Shown in pieces: positions 1 through 11,925 of a stretch of 64,000 bases of DNA. This stretch comes from Neopestalotiopsis rosae. Its lineage: Eukaryota; Ascomycota; Sordariomycetes; Amphisphaeriales; Sporocadaceae. The DNA is taken from the NCBI GenBank assembly GCA_023078685.1, contig JALGAS010000009.1, positions 1 through 64,000 of the forward strand, read 5' to 3'. Within the stretch, counting starts at the first letter, position 1. Each line of letters opens with the position of its first letter. Both the position numbers and the translations under genes were made by a program. The notes below the pieces were generated by a model. That model ran no database searches, was not told the origin of the DNA, and worked only from the letters and a program-made list of their open reading frames with translations.

Positions 1-3000
1 TGACGGATTTGCCTCGACGGCTATATTCCACGTCTCAATAATGGACCATCTGTTTTTGATTTGGGGAAGGGAGGTCACATTCAGCATACGATACACACGC
101 GAAGCACGGATTTTCTGGTGGCCATGAGTCACGAATGCGAAAGTTATTTTAGTTGCATTGAGTTTTACGTTACAACAGAAAAATTTCAAACAAATGTTCA
201 GAAGTTAGTGAGAATGTGATACTAGACATGTGATGTGTGATATTGCAGAAGTGATGTGGTCATGAGAATGCAATGACTTGGGTTTCTAGCAAAGTGTAAG
301 TTTGTATGATCATACAGAATACTAGATCCACTATTTTGGAGTTGTACATGGAAAAAACCAGCAAAAGTTAGAAAATCAGCCAGCCGGCGGTGCATTGCTT
401 AGTTGGCAAGTTTTGATGCAGTTATTTTATTCTCCGAGAACCTGGTCGCCCCCAAAACAAGCTTTTGCTTGCATCTGTAAGTCATCAGTGCCAACTAAAC
501 TAGTTTGACTGCGGTTGTGCAACCCTCGCCACGAGGCGAAAGTGTTTTGCGACCAGCGCCGGTTCGAAAATTTTACACTATTTTGTCCATCTTGCTAGGG
601 TCAGGGCGATCCGTCGCTGGGTTAGGTATTTCGTCTTGGTAGGCCGGGGAATTGGGGTGAGACATGCCCTTGCTGGGGGTGGGCGCCCGATGCCAAGAGA
701 ATTGGAAGGATGAAAAGAACAAAAAAAGAAGGACAAGGGGAATGGAGAGAGAAGAAGGTCTTGTCGAGAAATGTTTGGACTGGGATCTTTGGCTAGAGTC
801 ATGCTGTGTAACAACACCATCTTGTTTTCTCTTTGCCCACCCCTCCAATTCCTAGTGAACTCCATGTATGAAATGCATACCTTGCATAACGCAGAGGGGA
901 GATGGATTTCGACTGGGATTCCTCGCCTGGCCTTGGACATATTAATGCATTAGACATTCGCTCAGCTTTTTTTGCATTTTGCCCTGTTTGGCTTGCGTTC
1001 TCGCTATACTGTGTGTGGATGGATGCAATAGAAGGAGGACAGCATGGATTATTTCATGACATCCACTGGAGAAATGGCGCATTTCCAATATGGTGGGAAT
1101 AATGTTCCTGGCAATGATCATATACAACCTGCACTCTTCATGGCTGCTGCAATGCAAGGACTCTTTGCCAATAATATACTCGAGAGTATACGATTTTCCC
1201 ACACTCTTTTTTTTGAAAGAGTGGGGATTATATTCCAGCAGCATCATTTTTTTTTTTATACTTCTCAGACGCTGAGTCATCATATCTGCATCAAGAACAA
1301 AATGTATCAGGAATGAACTATGGGCATCTAATTGATTGACCAAGTGCTATTTATGACTGAGTGCATTGATTGCAAAGTACTTCGTACAGTACCGAAGAAA
1401 CCCGATATAGGTGTAGTGCAGCTTCTTTCCGCGATCGAATGGCTCCCCACCCGACCATATTGTCGGGTGTGCTCCAATGGTGCTCCAATGGATGATGCAC
1501 CAAAACTAAGGCGACCCATGATGCGACCCGCGCATCTGGGTTGTTCAAGGGTTTATTTGTGCTAGCGAGGGATTCTAGTCTAGGATGTTGATGATGGCGT
1601 CCATTTAAGTAGGTAGTATTTTCTTGTGTGTTATTTGTGATTATTGTCCGGTTTGCGTCTAACCTATGCTTGCTAGCAAGGGACTTGGGGGCCGGGTTCA
1701 AAAAAAAAAAAAGAAGAAAAAAAGAATAATCCTTGGGCTTGTCGTTTGTTAGCTAAGGCCTGTAGCCCGCCGCGCGATCACACACAGCCTTGTTTGGTGC
1801 CCTTGCCTTTTTTGTTTTTTTTTTCTTGGGCAGAAACCGGCCGGTGCTTTGGTCCCGGGACCGATCGATTCTTATTTATATGGCCCGGAATTGTTTTAAG
1901 AAAGAACAACTCTCCTTCCTTTGGCCGGCTCCTCCATAGCTTTGGTACTATAATCGAGTCACACACTACACAAGCAATACACCACCACCCTTGCCGTGAG
2001 ACTGCGTGCACGCCAGCAAAGCAAGCAAAACAAGCCAGCGCCGGTCGCGGGCTTGTAGCTTGCTAGGTTAGATGATCTGGAACAGATGGAAAACCCCCCC
2101 CGACTACTTACTTAAGGTTAAATTACTAGCAAGAAGGGACATTGAATGACACCATTCCCATCGACCCGCCCGCCTGGGTCCCGTCATCCACGGGTTGTTA
2201 TTTAGTGCCTGCCCAGGGAGCGGCCACACTAACAATGAACAAACATGGGGGGTTGTTAAGGGTTGTGGGGATTCATTCATTTGATCATGGCTCCAAAAGT
2301 AAATCCAGTCGACCGCCAACGGGATAGATGCTAGTTTCCAGAACTCCATACATTTTCGGCCGACAACCGAATGGAGATTTGAACACGACAGCGCCCGTGT
2401 GAAGCCATCCAATATACCCTTGGATACATTTACCCATCCATGGCAGGGGTGGGATTCGCCTAGTCAACAAACCAGCACGGGATAGTACCAACTAGCACTG
2501 GTCTTGGGTGCCAGCATGCCATTTCTGTAGACAGTTAGTATCATTTTCCTTTTTGCCCTTTTTTTTGACGGAATCCTATTAACATAAGATTCTATTATAG
2601 GGGAGGGATCGGGCAAAATGCAAGAATCCCTACCTTTCTTCCCTTCTTCCAAACCCACTTTGTGTTAGACGCATCCTGTTCACGTACTATGTAGTACCTG
2701 CCCGAGCTACCTATTCACGCGGCCGGCTTTTCAAAGCTTCCATGCGTCTACTGGAAGACTACTCATTTCATCCTAGCATGAGCAACAAAATAATGTACAC
2801 AGTAGGGCGAGAAATGGATAGAAACACATCTAGACTAGGCGCGTTCCTTTTCATCGCCATTTTTTTCCCGCCATGTTGGGGAAAAGGTTGCGGCTGCAAC
2901 GTGCACGAAAGGAATACCACGTATACAAAAGCTATGCTTGCTCAATTATATGAACAAGTCCCGCTACCAACAAACCGTCGAGCGCACATGCAATGTCTAC

Positions 3001-4668
3001 GCCAGAAAAGACGACTACCATTCCGGCATTGCATGGGTAAATATATGACAATAGCTGCATTGCTCAACCAACGGAGAAGCAAGTATATCACCGAAAATGG
3101 GCCATATTGCAATGCATCGAGGTCCTCTGGTGAAGGACACGCGGATGTCTTTCTTTAGGGTTCCCTGGGTAATGTGTGCACTACCGACCAATTTCTCATG
3201 GCCCTCGTCTTCAGCTTCCGATTCTGGGTCATGCATCGTCAACGCGGCACGTCCTTGGACAACTCATCACCAGCCATTATCTTGGTCGCACGGAATTTCA
3301 CTGATCGCTGCGGGAATCCAAGAGTGAAGAATTTCACGTGTAGGTATGCGTATACGGCTTATGCACTCGCTCATCATTTGACCCTCCCAGACAGGGGAGA
3401 TTCGTGTACCACGAGATGACATGGCATACAGGCGAAGCCCGAAGGACGCTTCCCCTTTCGCACGTAGCACTCTGCCTTGGGACGAACGATGCAGCAATGA
3501 AAGAAGCACTTTGTGGGCATCTGAACGCGAGAGCAAAAGAGAATACGAAAAGTGATATTGCCATCTTCTTTGGGCGAGATTCGGGCAAGGGCATCCCGAT
3601 CAGCTGCTGTTTTATATATGTTCTTGTACTGCGTCAAAGTGGGATAGATGCTACTGAACTGAACCGCTCCCAGTAGCCAGCCTAGTTTGGACGGACATGA
3701 TTGCAACGCTCGCTGCTTTCGGCCGACGACAGAAGACGATGCGAAATGGATGCATGATATGTAACCGTCCTTGTGTTCTTGGTATTCGTGCATCGTGGTG
3801 ATATCAAAATACACGGCATAAAGAATCAGATTCGAACATGTTGCATAAAATATCCAATATCACTGCAAGACATTAATTGAATGGGACGCGGGAACAGGCA
3901 AAAAGAAAAAGAAAGAACGCGATGCAAATACATACGATGACGTAGTGGGGAACCGCGACCATTGACTGCCGACCGACCACCCACAACGGCCTGCTACAGC
4001 GTGCTTTCACTAGGGGAAGGACCCTGAAAATCAATTCCCCCCAACCAAGATTTGGTGTCGGGGTTCCAAGGCCAGACACGATAGACGGGAAGAGCAAAAG
4101 ATAAGGCTTGTGTCTTGGGTTAGATTGCTTGCCCTGCCTTGATTTCCTTTCCCTTCTCTTTCGTTAGCATTCTCGACCTCGACTGAAAGAAACGGGCTAT
4201 TCTGTCTCTGTCTCGCGCATCTTGACTTGAAATCCATCGCTCGCTTCTTTCAAGCCAAGTGCAGAGGCATACAGTTGACCCTCCGTTCGCTTGTTTTGTC
4301 ACATCTGCTCGTCCTTCAGCTAGTGGTTCGGGAACATTGTTGTCATCTTGTCTCGAGCCGGAACAACAAAACCTAGTTTCGCGGTGACCTCTAGAACCCT
4401 CTTCCCAAGGCAACAGCAACCAGCTGCGCGGAATCAATAGGTTACTTGCACGCTGTTGCTATAGAACCCGCTGAAAGAAGGACAAGAAGAAGAAGAAGCA
4501 GAAGGAGAGCTATCCATCATCGTCCTTGGTTTCATGAATGAATTCTCCCGAGTACTAGCAAATTCCACTGGAACTAGAGAAGATCTTTGAAATATTCCGG
4601 GTCCCCGCCGCCTACCTTAAAAGCATCTGGATACTACTTTTAGGCACTTCCAAGCTTCAACGTCCGGG
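1..4668. other. Intergenic region without a supported gene
   Basis: I see no recognisable coding gene here. The open frames are short, overlap on both strands and show no domain-like composition; the longest are about 130-145 codons (around 942-1343, 2742-3158 and 3374-3814). Poly-A/poly-T tracts (about 1698-1730 and 1813-1826) and small direct repeats (an 11-base unit twice at about 1468-1490) are present. The last few hundred bases (about 4100-4668) are pyrimidine-rich on the + strand and probably hold the promoter and 5' leader of AAR2. Confidence 0.5.
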
Positions 4669-6258
4669 ATGGACCCACAACACCGCCGATCCGCCGATGA
4701 TTCTTCAACCTCGTCGCCGTCCAGGTCATCCGCCTCAACACCCCGACTCGCGGCTCAAGACGCGTCTCTAGGAGGCCCAAACATTGACACTTTTCCCACC
4801 GCAAGCATCCGCTCGCTCCAAGGATCCGTGGATTCTCCTGGGCTGCTCTCGTTGAAGTCTGTCGATTCGGTACCCGTCACTGGTGCGTTTCCCTTTGGCT
4901 CATTGCGCATCAACGAGCCACCAGAGGACGCCGACACCGACGAAATGGACCACGCCACCCCGCTCACTGTCCCAGATCGGACGCCAGATCCCGCAGACAA
5001 GGACGCGGACATGCTTCAAGGCGGTGACGTGCTCATTCTCGATGACCTGCCCGATATTTTCACTATTGGCTGTGACACCATCTCCTTCTCCACGACACAG
5101 CAGTTTCTCGGTTTCCGTGATATCCCACCTGGCGCACATTTGATTTGGGTATCACCGTTGGAGTCTACCTCGTCTCGTAGCGGCTACTGGATCAGTACTC
5201 CCGTAAAGGAGGCTGGCAGCCCGGGCAAGGTCTACGTCAAGCAATGGGACAAATTCAACGAGGTACTATCTGAGCCTGCAAGCCAGGCTGAGGAGCGATT
5301 CCAGAGGGAGAGGCTCGGCCAGATCTTTGCAAAACTAGCCCCTTACCAGTTCAAGGCGTCAACTTCGGCAGTTGCGCCTCCAAGTCTTACTGCGAATGCA
5401 GACCCTCTGCCGCCTTTCCTCAGCAACACGACGATATGGCAGCAGCTTACTTCTGCAATTGAGCCGCAGTTGCTCGATCGCTTGACTGGCGGCAAAAAGA
5501 AGGACACATGGGCAATCAACACGTCTGACCGCATTGCCGGAGAGACCAGCATGCCCGAGGAAGCCCGCCTCTATCCCACCTCGTCAGCACAGCTCACATT
5601 CTCCTTTGCCATGGACCAACGGCTATTTGATCCTGAAGCCGCTGGCGCAGAGCGCACGCAGCAAGCCCTTGACCCGACATCTTGGATCCTCTCACGTCTC
5701 GACCAAGAGGACACGCTGCTTGGTGAGGTGCAGTTCGCCTTTCTTACTGGCATGCATCTGGGCAACTATTCGTGCCTTGAGCAGTGGTGGTACTACACGA
5801 CAATGATCGTTTTCCGGTCGTACCGGCTTGCCATTGACCGGCCAGCACTCGTGCTTCGCCTGATCCAGGCAGTACATGCGCAGTTGGTATACAATGAGCG
5901 GTACCTCGAGGGCGCATCGATTCTGGACTCGGCTCCTGAACAGGCGCGGCGGTTGCAACGGGCTCTGACAGTGTACAAGTCACGCTTGAACGAGCAGCTC
6001 TTATCACTAGGAGAGAGGTGCACGCCGGAGCAAGGCGCCGTCGGCGAGGCCTTTTCGGCGCTGGAGAGTTGGTTGTGGCGCCTTGGCTGGGATCTTCGCG
6101 GTGACTACGTCCGGAGCGGAAAGGTCATGCTCGAGGACGGCGAGGTCATTGACGCCGAGCTCTCTGATTTCGAGAGCGAGGATGAACGTGGCGAGTTTGC
6201 TGCCGTGGTTGTTGATGTGGACGAGAATGGTCGACCTACCGACTTTGTTTCCGTCTGA
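4669..6258 (+). CDS. AAR2: AAR2-family U5 snRNP assembly / splicing factor
   Basis: Single-exon gene of 529 codons. AAR2 is a cytoplasmic assembly factor that holds Prp8 in immature U5 snRNP before Brr2 joins; this role comes from yeast and human work. The first ~110 residues are Ser/Thr/Pro/Asp-rich and look disordered. From about residue 120 the family beta-domain is visible: a phrase like LILDLP..FTIGCDT, then FLGFRDIPPGAHLIWVS, matching the conserved 'G..K.IPPG.HFI' pattern. The C-terminal helical domain (about 340-450) has LLGEVQFAFLTGMHLGNYSCLEQW, again typical. The tail (500-529) is acidic. Yeast Aar2 is about 355 residues; the excess is the N-terminal extension and loops, common in filamentous fungi. 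The ATG at 4669 is the first in frame. It is convergent with the membrane-protein gene on the other side. Confidence 0.9.
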   Translation: MDPQHRRSADDSSTSSPSRSSASTPRLAAQDASLGGPNIDTFPTASIRSLQGSVDSPGLLSLKSVDSVPVTGAFPFGSLRINEPPEDADTDEMDHATPLTVPDRTPDPADKDADMLQGGDVLILDDLPDIFTIGCDTISFSTTQQFLGFRDIPPGAHLIWVSPLESTSSRSGYWISTPVKEAGSPGKVYVKQWDKFNEVLSEPASQAEERFQRERLGQIFAKLAPYQFKASTSAVAPPSLTANADPLPPFLSNTTIWQQLTSAIEPQLLDRLTGGKKKDTWAINTSDRIAGETSMPEEARLYPTSSAQLTFSFAMDQRLFDPEAAGAERTQQALDPTSWILSRLDQEDTLLGEVQFAFLTGMHLGNYSCLEQWWYYTTMIVFRSYRLAIDRPALVLRLIQAVHAQLVYNERYLEGASILDSAPEQARRLQRALTVYKSRLNEQLLSLGERCTPEQGAVGEAFSALESWLWRLGWDLRGDYVRSGKVMLEDGEVIDAELSDFESEDERGEFAAVVVDVDENGRPTDFVSV

Positions 6259-7415
6259 TGAGATAACAGAAAGACGAAGGCTGTTTGCCATATATCGATG
6301 CGAATCAAAGTTCGTGATGAGATGGGCATCATTGTTCCGTGGCATGGCTGTCTCGTTTCATTTTACTCACTGTCTGGGTAGTTTTGGAGGTTATGGTCTT
6401 TTCTTTGGAAACGTCTTGTTGGCCATTCTGTTGGGTATTCCTTTAACAGTTTTGCCAAAGTCCACTTCAGGTCACCTGGTGCCGGAGTTCTCTGATGTGA
6501 TGCTCAATCAGGTGGCACGGTTTGCTATGGGGGGATGATGACTATCACAGCTGAGGTTTCTCTGTTTTATTTTATTTTTTCCCCTTTCCCTCTTCTTTCC
6601 CTATTCGCATAGCATGGGCGTTGTCTGGGGCTGTTGGGCAATGGTGTTTTGCTTCAGTAAAAGTATTAGGTACGAGTAATGAGAATAACATGAATTTATT
6701 GTCATCTATAGTTACACCATTGCCGGCCATTCAAGCCTGGTGTTTGAATTACGGCCGCATAATGCGGACTGAATACGAGCTTTGCCATCCCTAGTGTAGG
6801 TTTTTTGACCTGAACCTACAACATGGGAGATGACTCCAGCAGAAAGGCATAGAGAAGCACTCTCTCACTGAATATTTCTCTTGTCCTACACATTCGTCCT
6901 ACGGCCGTTTCAAGAAGCACCACGCAATTTGAGGAGAATATTCGCTGTTGGTGGCATCGTTGCAAGGTCATGCACGTATGTTTTCTCAGGCGACGTGCCA
7001 AACCGATATTACTAGAAGAACTGTCCGAGTTGAATAACTCATCACTCCGCTAACCATGATTACTTTTATTGGAGTTATTGTACAAGACCTTTGGGTTAAG
7101 TGGGTTTGTTCCCGCTGAATTCCCAAGAGACGCAAATGTTGCGGCAAGGCTACCAGTAAATATATGATACACGAAGAATCCATCTCAAGCAACGCCCATC
7201 TTTGCGACAACCAATTTTCACACTGTCTTCGTAGAGGAAGGAAGGGTCAAGATAGAACGGAGACCTTTCCAGGCTCAATATTAGCTACAAATGTCAGCAG
7301 GAAAGAATGGAAGTCAGCGGATATGGCAATACCGGGGACATGTCATCTTACCTTGCAGACAAGACGAAGGGGCGCCTGTCAGCTTTCTCTTGACTCCGTG
7401 TACTTCAGCAAGAAT
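6259..7415. other. Convergent 3' intergenic region
   Basis: This spacer lies between the stop codons of AAR2 (+) and the membrane-protein gene (-). It should carry both 3' UTRs. It contains a T-rich run near 6565-6600. No gene, tRNA or repeat was recognised. Confidence 0.5.
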
Positions 7416-8756
7416 CTATGAATCATCCTCCAATATTTCAGGAGGTCTACCGGTGTACCAGTTCGTCAGGAAAATTACGAGCTCGAGAGTAACAGCGCCA
7501 AGGGCGACGAGGAAGAGGATATTTTGCTCCCAGTAATCAGTTTCTTGACTTCCAGATTTTTCCGAGTTGAAATCCCGGACAACAACCTCGGCTGCTGCCA
7601 TTGATGTCAAGGAAAAGACACAATTGACGAGAAAATATTGATTGGCAGTGCTGCGTCGTCTATGCCACCATGCAGGTCTTGTCCACTTTGCCATGGTCCT
7701 CCCCCATATGTCTTTTCGATTGAGTCTTCGCAATAGACCGGGTCTTCTTTGTTGAGCCTCGCTGAGGATGGAATTGATGGATCGTCGCTGTCGGCGTAAT
7801 TCTTGACGGTTCCGTTCTTGGACGGATTCAGAATCTTCAGGAGCACCTGGCGAACCAGTACCGAGGACCTGCATTTCTTGCCAAATAGCGTTGCCGTCTC
7901 CAGGCTCGATTCGCTCTGTTTGCAAGTATCTTTGCACGGGATGGAGTCCCTTGCATGCCTGGAAGTCGCCAGTGTTTTTGAGGCCGAAACAGACATTCTG
8001 AACAAAGTTGAGACATCGAAATGCATAGTACAACCAGATTGCTGCCTTTTCTACTGGTGCTATGACGCTGCAATTGCCCAGCCAAGCCCACCAAAAGAAC
8101 TGAAAGCAGCGGCAGTCGGGTAATGTCTGAAAGTCGCCTGAAGTGAAGAGGCCAATGAGCAAACCCAGGAGTAACAGTCCGAATCCTTGCACTGCCAGAG
8201 CAAGCTTTGTAAACCAACGCATCCCCAGGGGTTTCTTCATGTAGATCGGAGTAGCCGCAGCCAAGTTCAGCGCATCAAGAAGCATGACACCGACGGCGAT
8301 CTCGGCAGGAGACGGTTTTGGTTTGTTTGGATCTGGGTGGATCGCCGGCAGCGCCAGAGAAATGCCATAGTACATCTGTACCAACAGTAGAATGATGCCA
8401 ATGGGGGCGCCATGTGTGAGCCATGTCTCGAAGAAGCCAACGGATGCAATCAATGCAACCGTGATCACCATCATCCACATGGCAACGCGCACGAGCAGTC
8501 CTGCATAGTGTGTGGCAATGTGGGCATGACAGTCCAAATTCATGCCTTGCTGCCTCGTCCCCAAATCGAGCCAGCAGCCAATGGCAAGACCGGTGCACAG
8601 AAAGGCAATGGACATTGCAGTCCTGTCGAAACGCCGCAACTGCTAGGTGTAAAGTTTCTGGCGGCTAAAGTGCCAGTATAGCTCGTATAATGTGAAGCCG
8701 AGCTGGCCGACCACAAGGGCGACGAGAAGTCCGAACCGTACCCACACACCCAACAT
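7416..8756 (-). CDS. Multi-pass membrane protein of unknown function; 5' end disputed by an in-frame TAG
   Basis: I do not recognise the family. An uninterrupted minus-strand frame runs to 7416; its first internal ATG is at 8615, giving about 399 residues. Hydrophobic stretches suggest seven or eight membrane spans: one at the start (IAFLCTGLAIGC), a group through the first half (LLVRVAMWMMVITVALIASV, IGIILLLVQMYYGISLAL, LALAVQGFGLLLLGLLIGLF), one near a Cys/Trp-rich segment (FFWWAWLGNCSV), and two near the C-terminus (VNCVFSL..., NILFLVALGAVTLELVIFL). Between them lies a basic, Arg-rich cytosolic-type loop (about residues 270-325). Upstream, an ATG at 8756 opens the same frame and encodes 37 codons with a further hydrophobic helix, then meets TAG at 8645-8643. 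A 102-nt intron (GTACGG at 8741 to CAG at 8640) could remove the stop. Otherwise the stop is read through, the gene starts at 8615, or it is damaged. Confidence 0.65.
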
Positions 8757-10266
8757 GATGGCGCCGTTAAGTGGGAGTCTCTCCGGTAAAAGAAGTTGTT
8801 ATTTGATAGATAGGAATATGCAGTATCCAAAAGAGACGAAAATACCGTTTCTTGAAGACTAATTTGAAGGATGTCGATTGTGTTGTAAATAAACAGTAGT
8901 CTTTCCTATCATGAGATGTTGTTGTTGTGAGACGAAAAACAAGAGAGGGGAGAGCCAGAACCCTCTAACATACATGGATGTAGGCAAAGAACGGTCTCTT
9001 CCATCGCTCATTCCTTGCAGGGCATTCATGGGATCTGATGCCTACGTAGGTCAATATCATGTCTAGTCAAACGGGAACGGCGGTTCAACAGAGATGAGTT
9101 GCAGCTTCTCCATATCTCACACTTACCACACACCTGGCCTCTCTCTATCTCTTCTTCGTACTAGATATAGAACAGGCGCGAGTAGCCCGAGTATATGATC
9201 GCGTGTAGAGGTAGGCACTTTAATGTTGATTGCCAAAAAGAGGCATTGCAGTCCTTACCGAGAAAGAACAACTGATTCTTTGCTGACTTGATCTGCTTTT
9301 CATGATAGACTCGTCAGTCGCATAAAGAAAGGTCTGAAGCAGGCAATCCATCCATTATCCCTGATCTGCCCTTGCCTTGAATACTTGATGTGACCAAGGT
9401 AGTCGCAGGGGTCAGTAAGTGGATGACATCAGAAACTTAGCTGCCCAAATATCACACTCATGCACACTCATACCTGCCTTGTCAATGGTTGACCTGTCTT
9501 GTGCTTGACCTGTCTTGTGCTTGACCTGTCTTGTGCTTGACCTGTCTTGTGCTTGACCTGTCTTGTGCTTGACCTGTCTTGTGCTTGATCAAGTCTTAGT
9601 CACATGACTACTTCCTTACATATATCAGAGCCTGTGGTCGGTAAGCAAGATCAATATGCCTCTGGGAGTGGGCTACGCAGAACGCAGACTGAAGATGCGC
9701 TGAGACGTAACCATTAATCCATTACCAGTGTCCATGATAGGGGGACGGTTTCTAGCTGTCGACGTCAGTGTCTGGCAACAGTGGTATTAAGAGGCCTTGA
9801 TAGCACACAGGAAGGTTTGTGTTCTTGGCCAGCACACTCTCATCGGCTTCAATAGCACTGGCACGATATGATATCACCACGATGGAACCTCGACATTGGT
9901 AGAATTCTTGACGTTTCATTCGCCTATTCCCTTACAACCCAGGCAGATAGCAGCCCTGCCATGCAAATGCATAGATGATCAGAGGGCATTCACAAAGCCC
10001 TTTTCATGTGTGTAGGATCCTCTTTTGTTTTTTTGACTCCGTTGAGACCAAACGTGAAAAAGTAGCCGTCCGTTGTCCACTCCAGAGCCTTTGATAAAAA
10101 AGATCACCCTGTTCGTCGTCCCTTCATCACGTCCAGCACGACCAGAATTCCATCCAGCGCGGTTCCCTTTTAGCCGGCAGACAGACCGGTCGCCTGTGTC
10201 CATCCATCCCCAGCAGACGCCAAAATGCAATGCAAATGCACCAGCGACACCAAGAAGCACAACCGC
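8757..10266. other. Intergenic region between two minus-strand genes
   Basis: No gene was recognised. It holds the promoter side of the membrane-protein gene (8757 upward) and the 3' side of RPS16, and contains the 16-bp tandem repeat array listed separately. The open frame on the minus strand at 9979-10260 is not supported by any protein-like feature. Confidence 0.5.
9491..9586. repeat. Tandem repeat, six perfect copies of a 16-bp unit
   Basis: The unit GACCTGTCTTGTGCTT is repeated exactly six times in a row (starts at 9491, 9507, 9523, 9539, 9555 and 9571). A degenerate start of the same motif (GGTTGACCTG) precedes it and GATCAAG follows. The length is not a multiple of three and no open frame uses it, so it is a non-coding minisatellite. 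Exact identity between copies suggests recent expansion. Confidence 0.97.
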
Positions 10267-11167
10267 TTAACGGTAAGACTTCTGGAATCTGGCGCGGGCA
10301 CCAGGACCACCGAACTTCTTGGGCTCGCAGCGACGGTTGTCGGCAACGAGGAGGGTACGGTCGTACTGGGTGAAAGCAGTCTTGAGCGTGTTCTTGGAGT
10401 GCTCATCGACGAACTTCTGGTAGTAGGCGATCAGGGCCTTGGCAATGGCCTGACGGATGGCGTAGATCTGGGAAGTGTGACCACCACCGGTGACACGGAC
10501 ACGGATGTCGACACCGGCGAACTTGTCAAGGCCGATGACCAGGAGGGGCTCGTAGACCTAACGGAGCACTGTTAGCATGCTGGTTCTTGTGCGCATTCTG
10601 GGGTGTTGAATTGGCGTCGTGTGGAATGTGGGTGTTGAAAGCAGAATATTTTCACCAGCCCATCGTGTTCTGGCCGTGGTGGCCTTGTGTGTCTTGAAGC
10701 ATGTTGGGGACTGAATTCGATTCGTTCGTACCTTGAAGCGCAGGATCTGGGGCTGGACCAGAGAAAGAGGCTGGCCGTTGACCTTGATTAGGCCGGAGCC
10801 AGACTGTGATTGAAGAGTTTCGTCAGCAAATTTGTTCCCATTTCGCCTGTGATTCCCCGGAACCCCATGCTGTCTCCTTCTCGCTTCCCGCTTCTGGCTT
10901 TTGGTTTCCTCCATTGACGCGATTTCCTCTGTTGTGTCGAAGTCTTGTCGCATGTCTGTCTTGTTCTTGTCCTTGTCCAGTTTTGTTGTCCTCCTCTTTT
11001 CCCTCCCAATATCGCAGCCAAACCAAAACCAAGCCAAGCGCCAGCTCTGTATCCTAATGGTCTATCCATCCTCCTTTGGGCAGGCGAGAGAGACCAACCT
11101 TGCAGTGGGCGACAGCGGTGGCCGTCTTCTTCTTGCCGAAGCATTGAACGCTCTGGGTGGGAGCCAT
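10267..11167 (-). CDS. RPS16: 40S ribosomal protein S16 (uS9)
   Basis: Three exons, 11167-11099, 10803-10732 and 10557-10267, give 143 residues, the normal length of eukaryotic S16. The protein starts [20 protein letters not shown], continues [12 protein letters not shown]..., carries the uS9 core ([20 protein letters not shown], then [19 protein letters not shown]) and ends in the universal ...KSYR tail that reaches the P-site tRNA in the small subunit. Intron 1 is 295 nt (donor GTTGGT, acceptor CACAG) and intron 2 is 174 nt (donor GTACGA, acceptor TTAG); long early introns are common in fungal ribosomal protein genes. The start codon is fixed by the conserved N-terminus. It is divergent from SNF8, with about 760 bp between the two starts. 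Confidence 0.97.
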
Positions 11168-11925
11168 GGCTGCGAATCTGTGGTTGTCGGTCGTGAGGTT
11201 GAGGATGTCGCAATCTCAGAACGGTCTCAAAGGGAAAAAGAGGGTCGGCTTGCTTTCGGATTTGCTTGGGTTGAGGCTGACTTGAGATTTTTCGTAGGGT
11301 TTTCAAAATTGTGCCCTCGGAGCTGGCGCTAGGCTGGTTCTGGGTGGGGGGAGGTGAAAGGTGGTGCCGTGTTGCAAAAGTGGATAATTAGCCGGATAAT
11401 TACCGTACCGTTAAACATTGAATGTTTGCTTATCGGAAAAGTGGATTCCACTTGTTGGATAAGATGACCTTAGCTGCCGGGTCCGGACCTCGAATGCTTG
11501 TTGGAGGCACCTAGAGCGCGGGGAGCACTGATGACATCTGGATTCCTTTTGATTTGGTACAGGTATCTGGTGAAAGCCATCATGTATATGTACAAGGTAA
11601 ATCGGATTTCTGTGATGCTAATCCTGAAATACCATCCGTGAACCGATTTGATCATTATACATGACAAATTGGCTGCAGATATAAAAGTGCTGGATGGCAA
11701 AGAGTATCTTTGCTGTACAGGTCCAACAGTTAGAGGGTTAGCGAGGTACCTCCCATTACCTACTCACGCGACCTGCTCTTGAACATCGTGGCTGCCTCTG
11801 TTTGATATCCACACAAAACCTCTCATCTACTACCTTCCTTCTTTCCTTCTTTGTATAAGAATATCCAAAGACAAAGTGAAAAGGACAATAAACAGAAATT
11901 TTAACGGGCAAAAGTCAAATTGATC
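11168..11925. other. Divergent promoter region RPS16 / SNF8
   Basis: The shared upstream region of RPS16 (-) and SNF8 (+). The part next to SNF8 is pyrimidine-rich (about 11820-11850), like many fungal core promoters. I see no clear coding frame and name no specific binding site. Confidence 0.5.

Noticed and set aside
545..570. GGTTCGA motif like a tRNA B box
   Set aside because: Flanking bases form neither T-stem nor acceptor stem and no A box lies at the right distance.
2742..3158. 138-codon plus-strand open frame with Cys-rich and hydrophobic parts
   Set aside because: No N-terminal signal peptide, no recognisable domain, mixed composition and overlapping open frames on the other strand; likely chance.
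3374..3814. 146-codon minus-strand open frame
   Set aside because: No protein-like motif or family and it overlaps other chance frames.
10225..10575. 116-codon plus-strand open frame rich in Gly/Asp/Val
   Set aside because: It is the antisense shadow of RPS16 exon 3.
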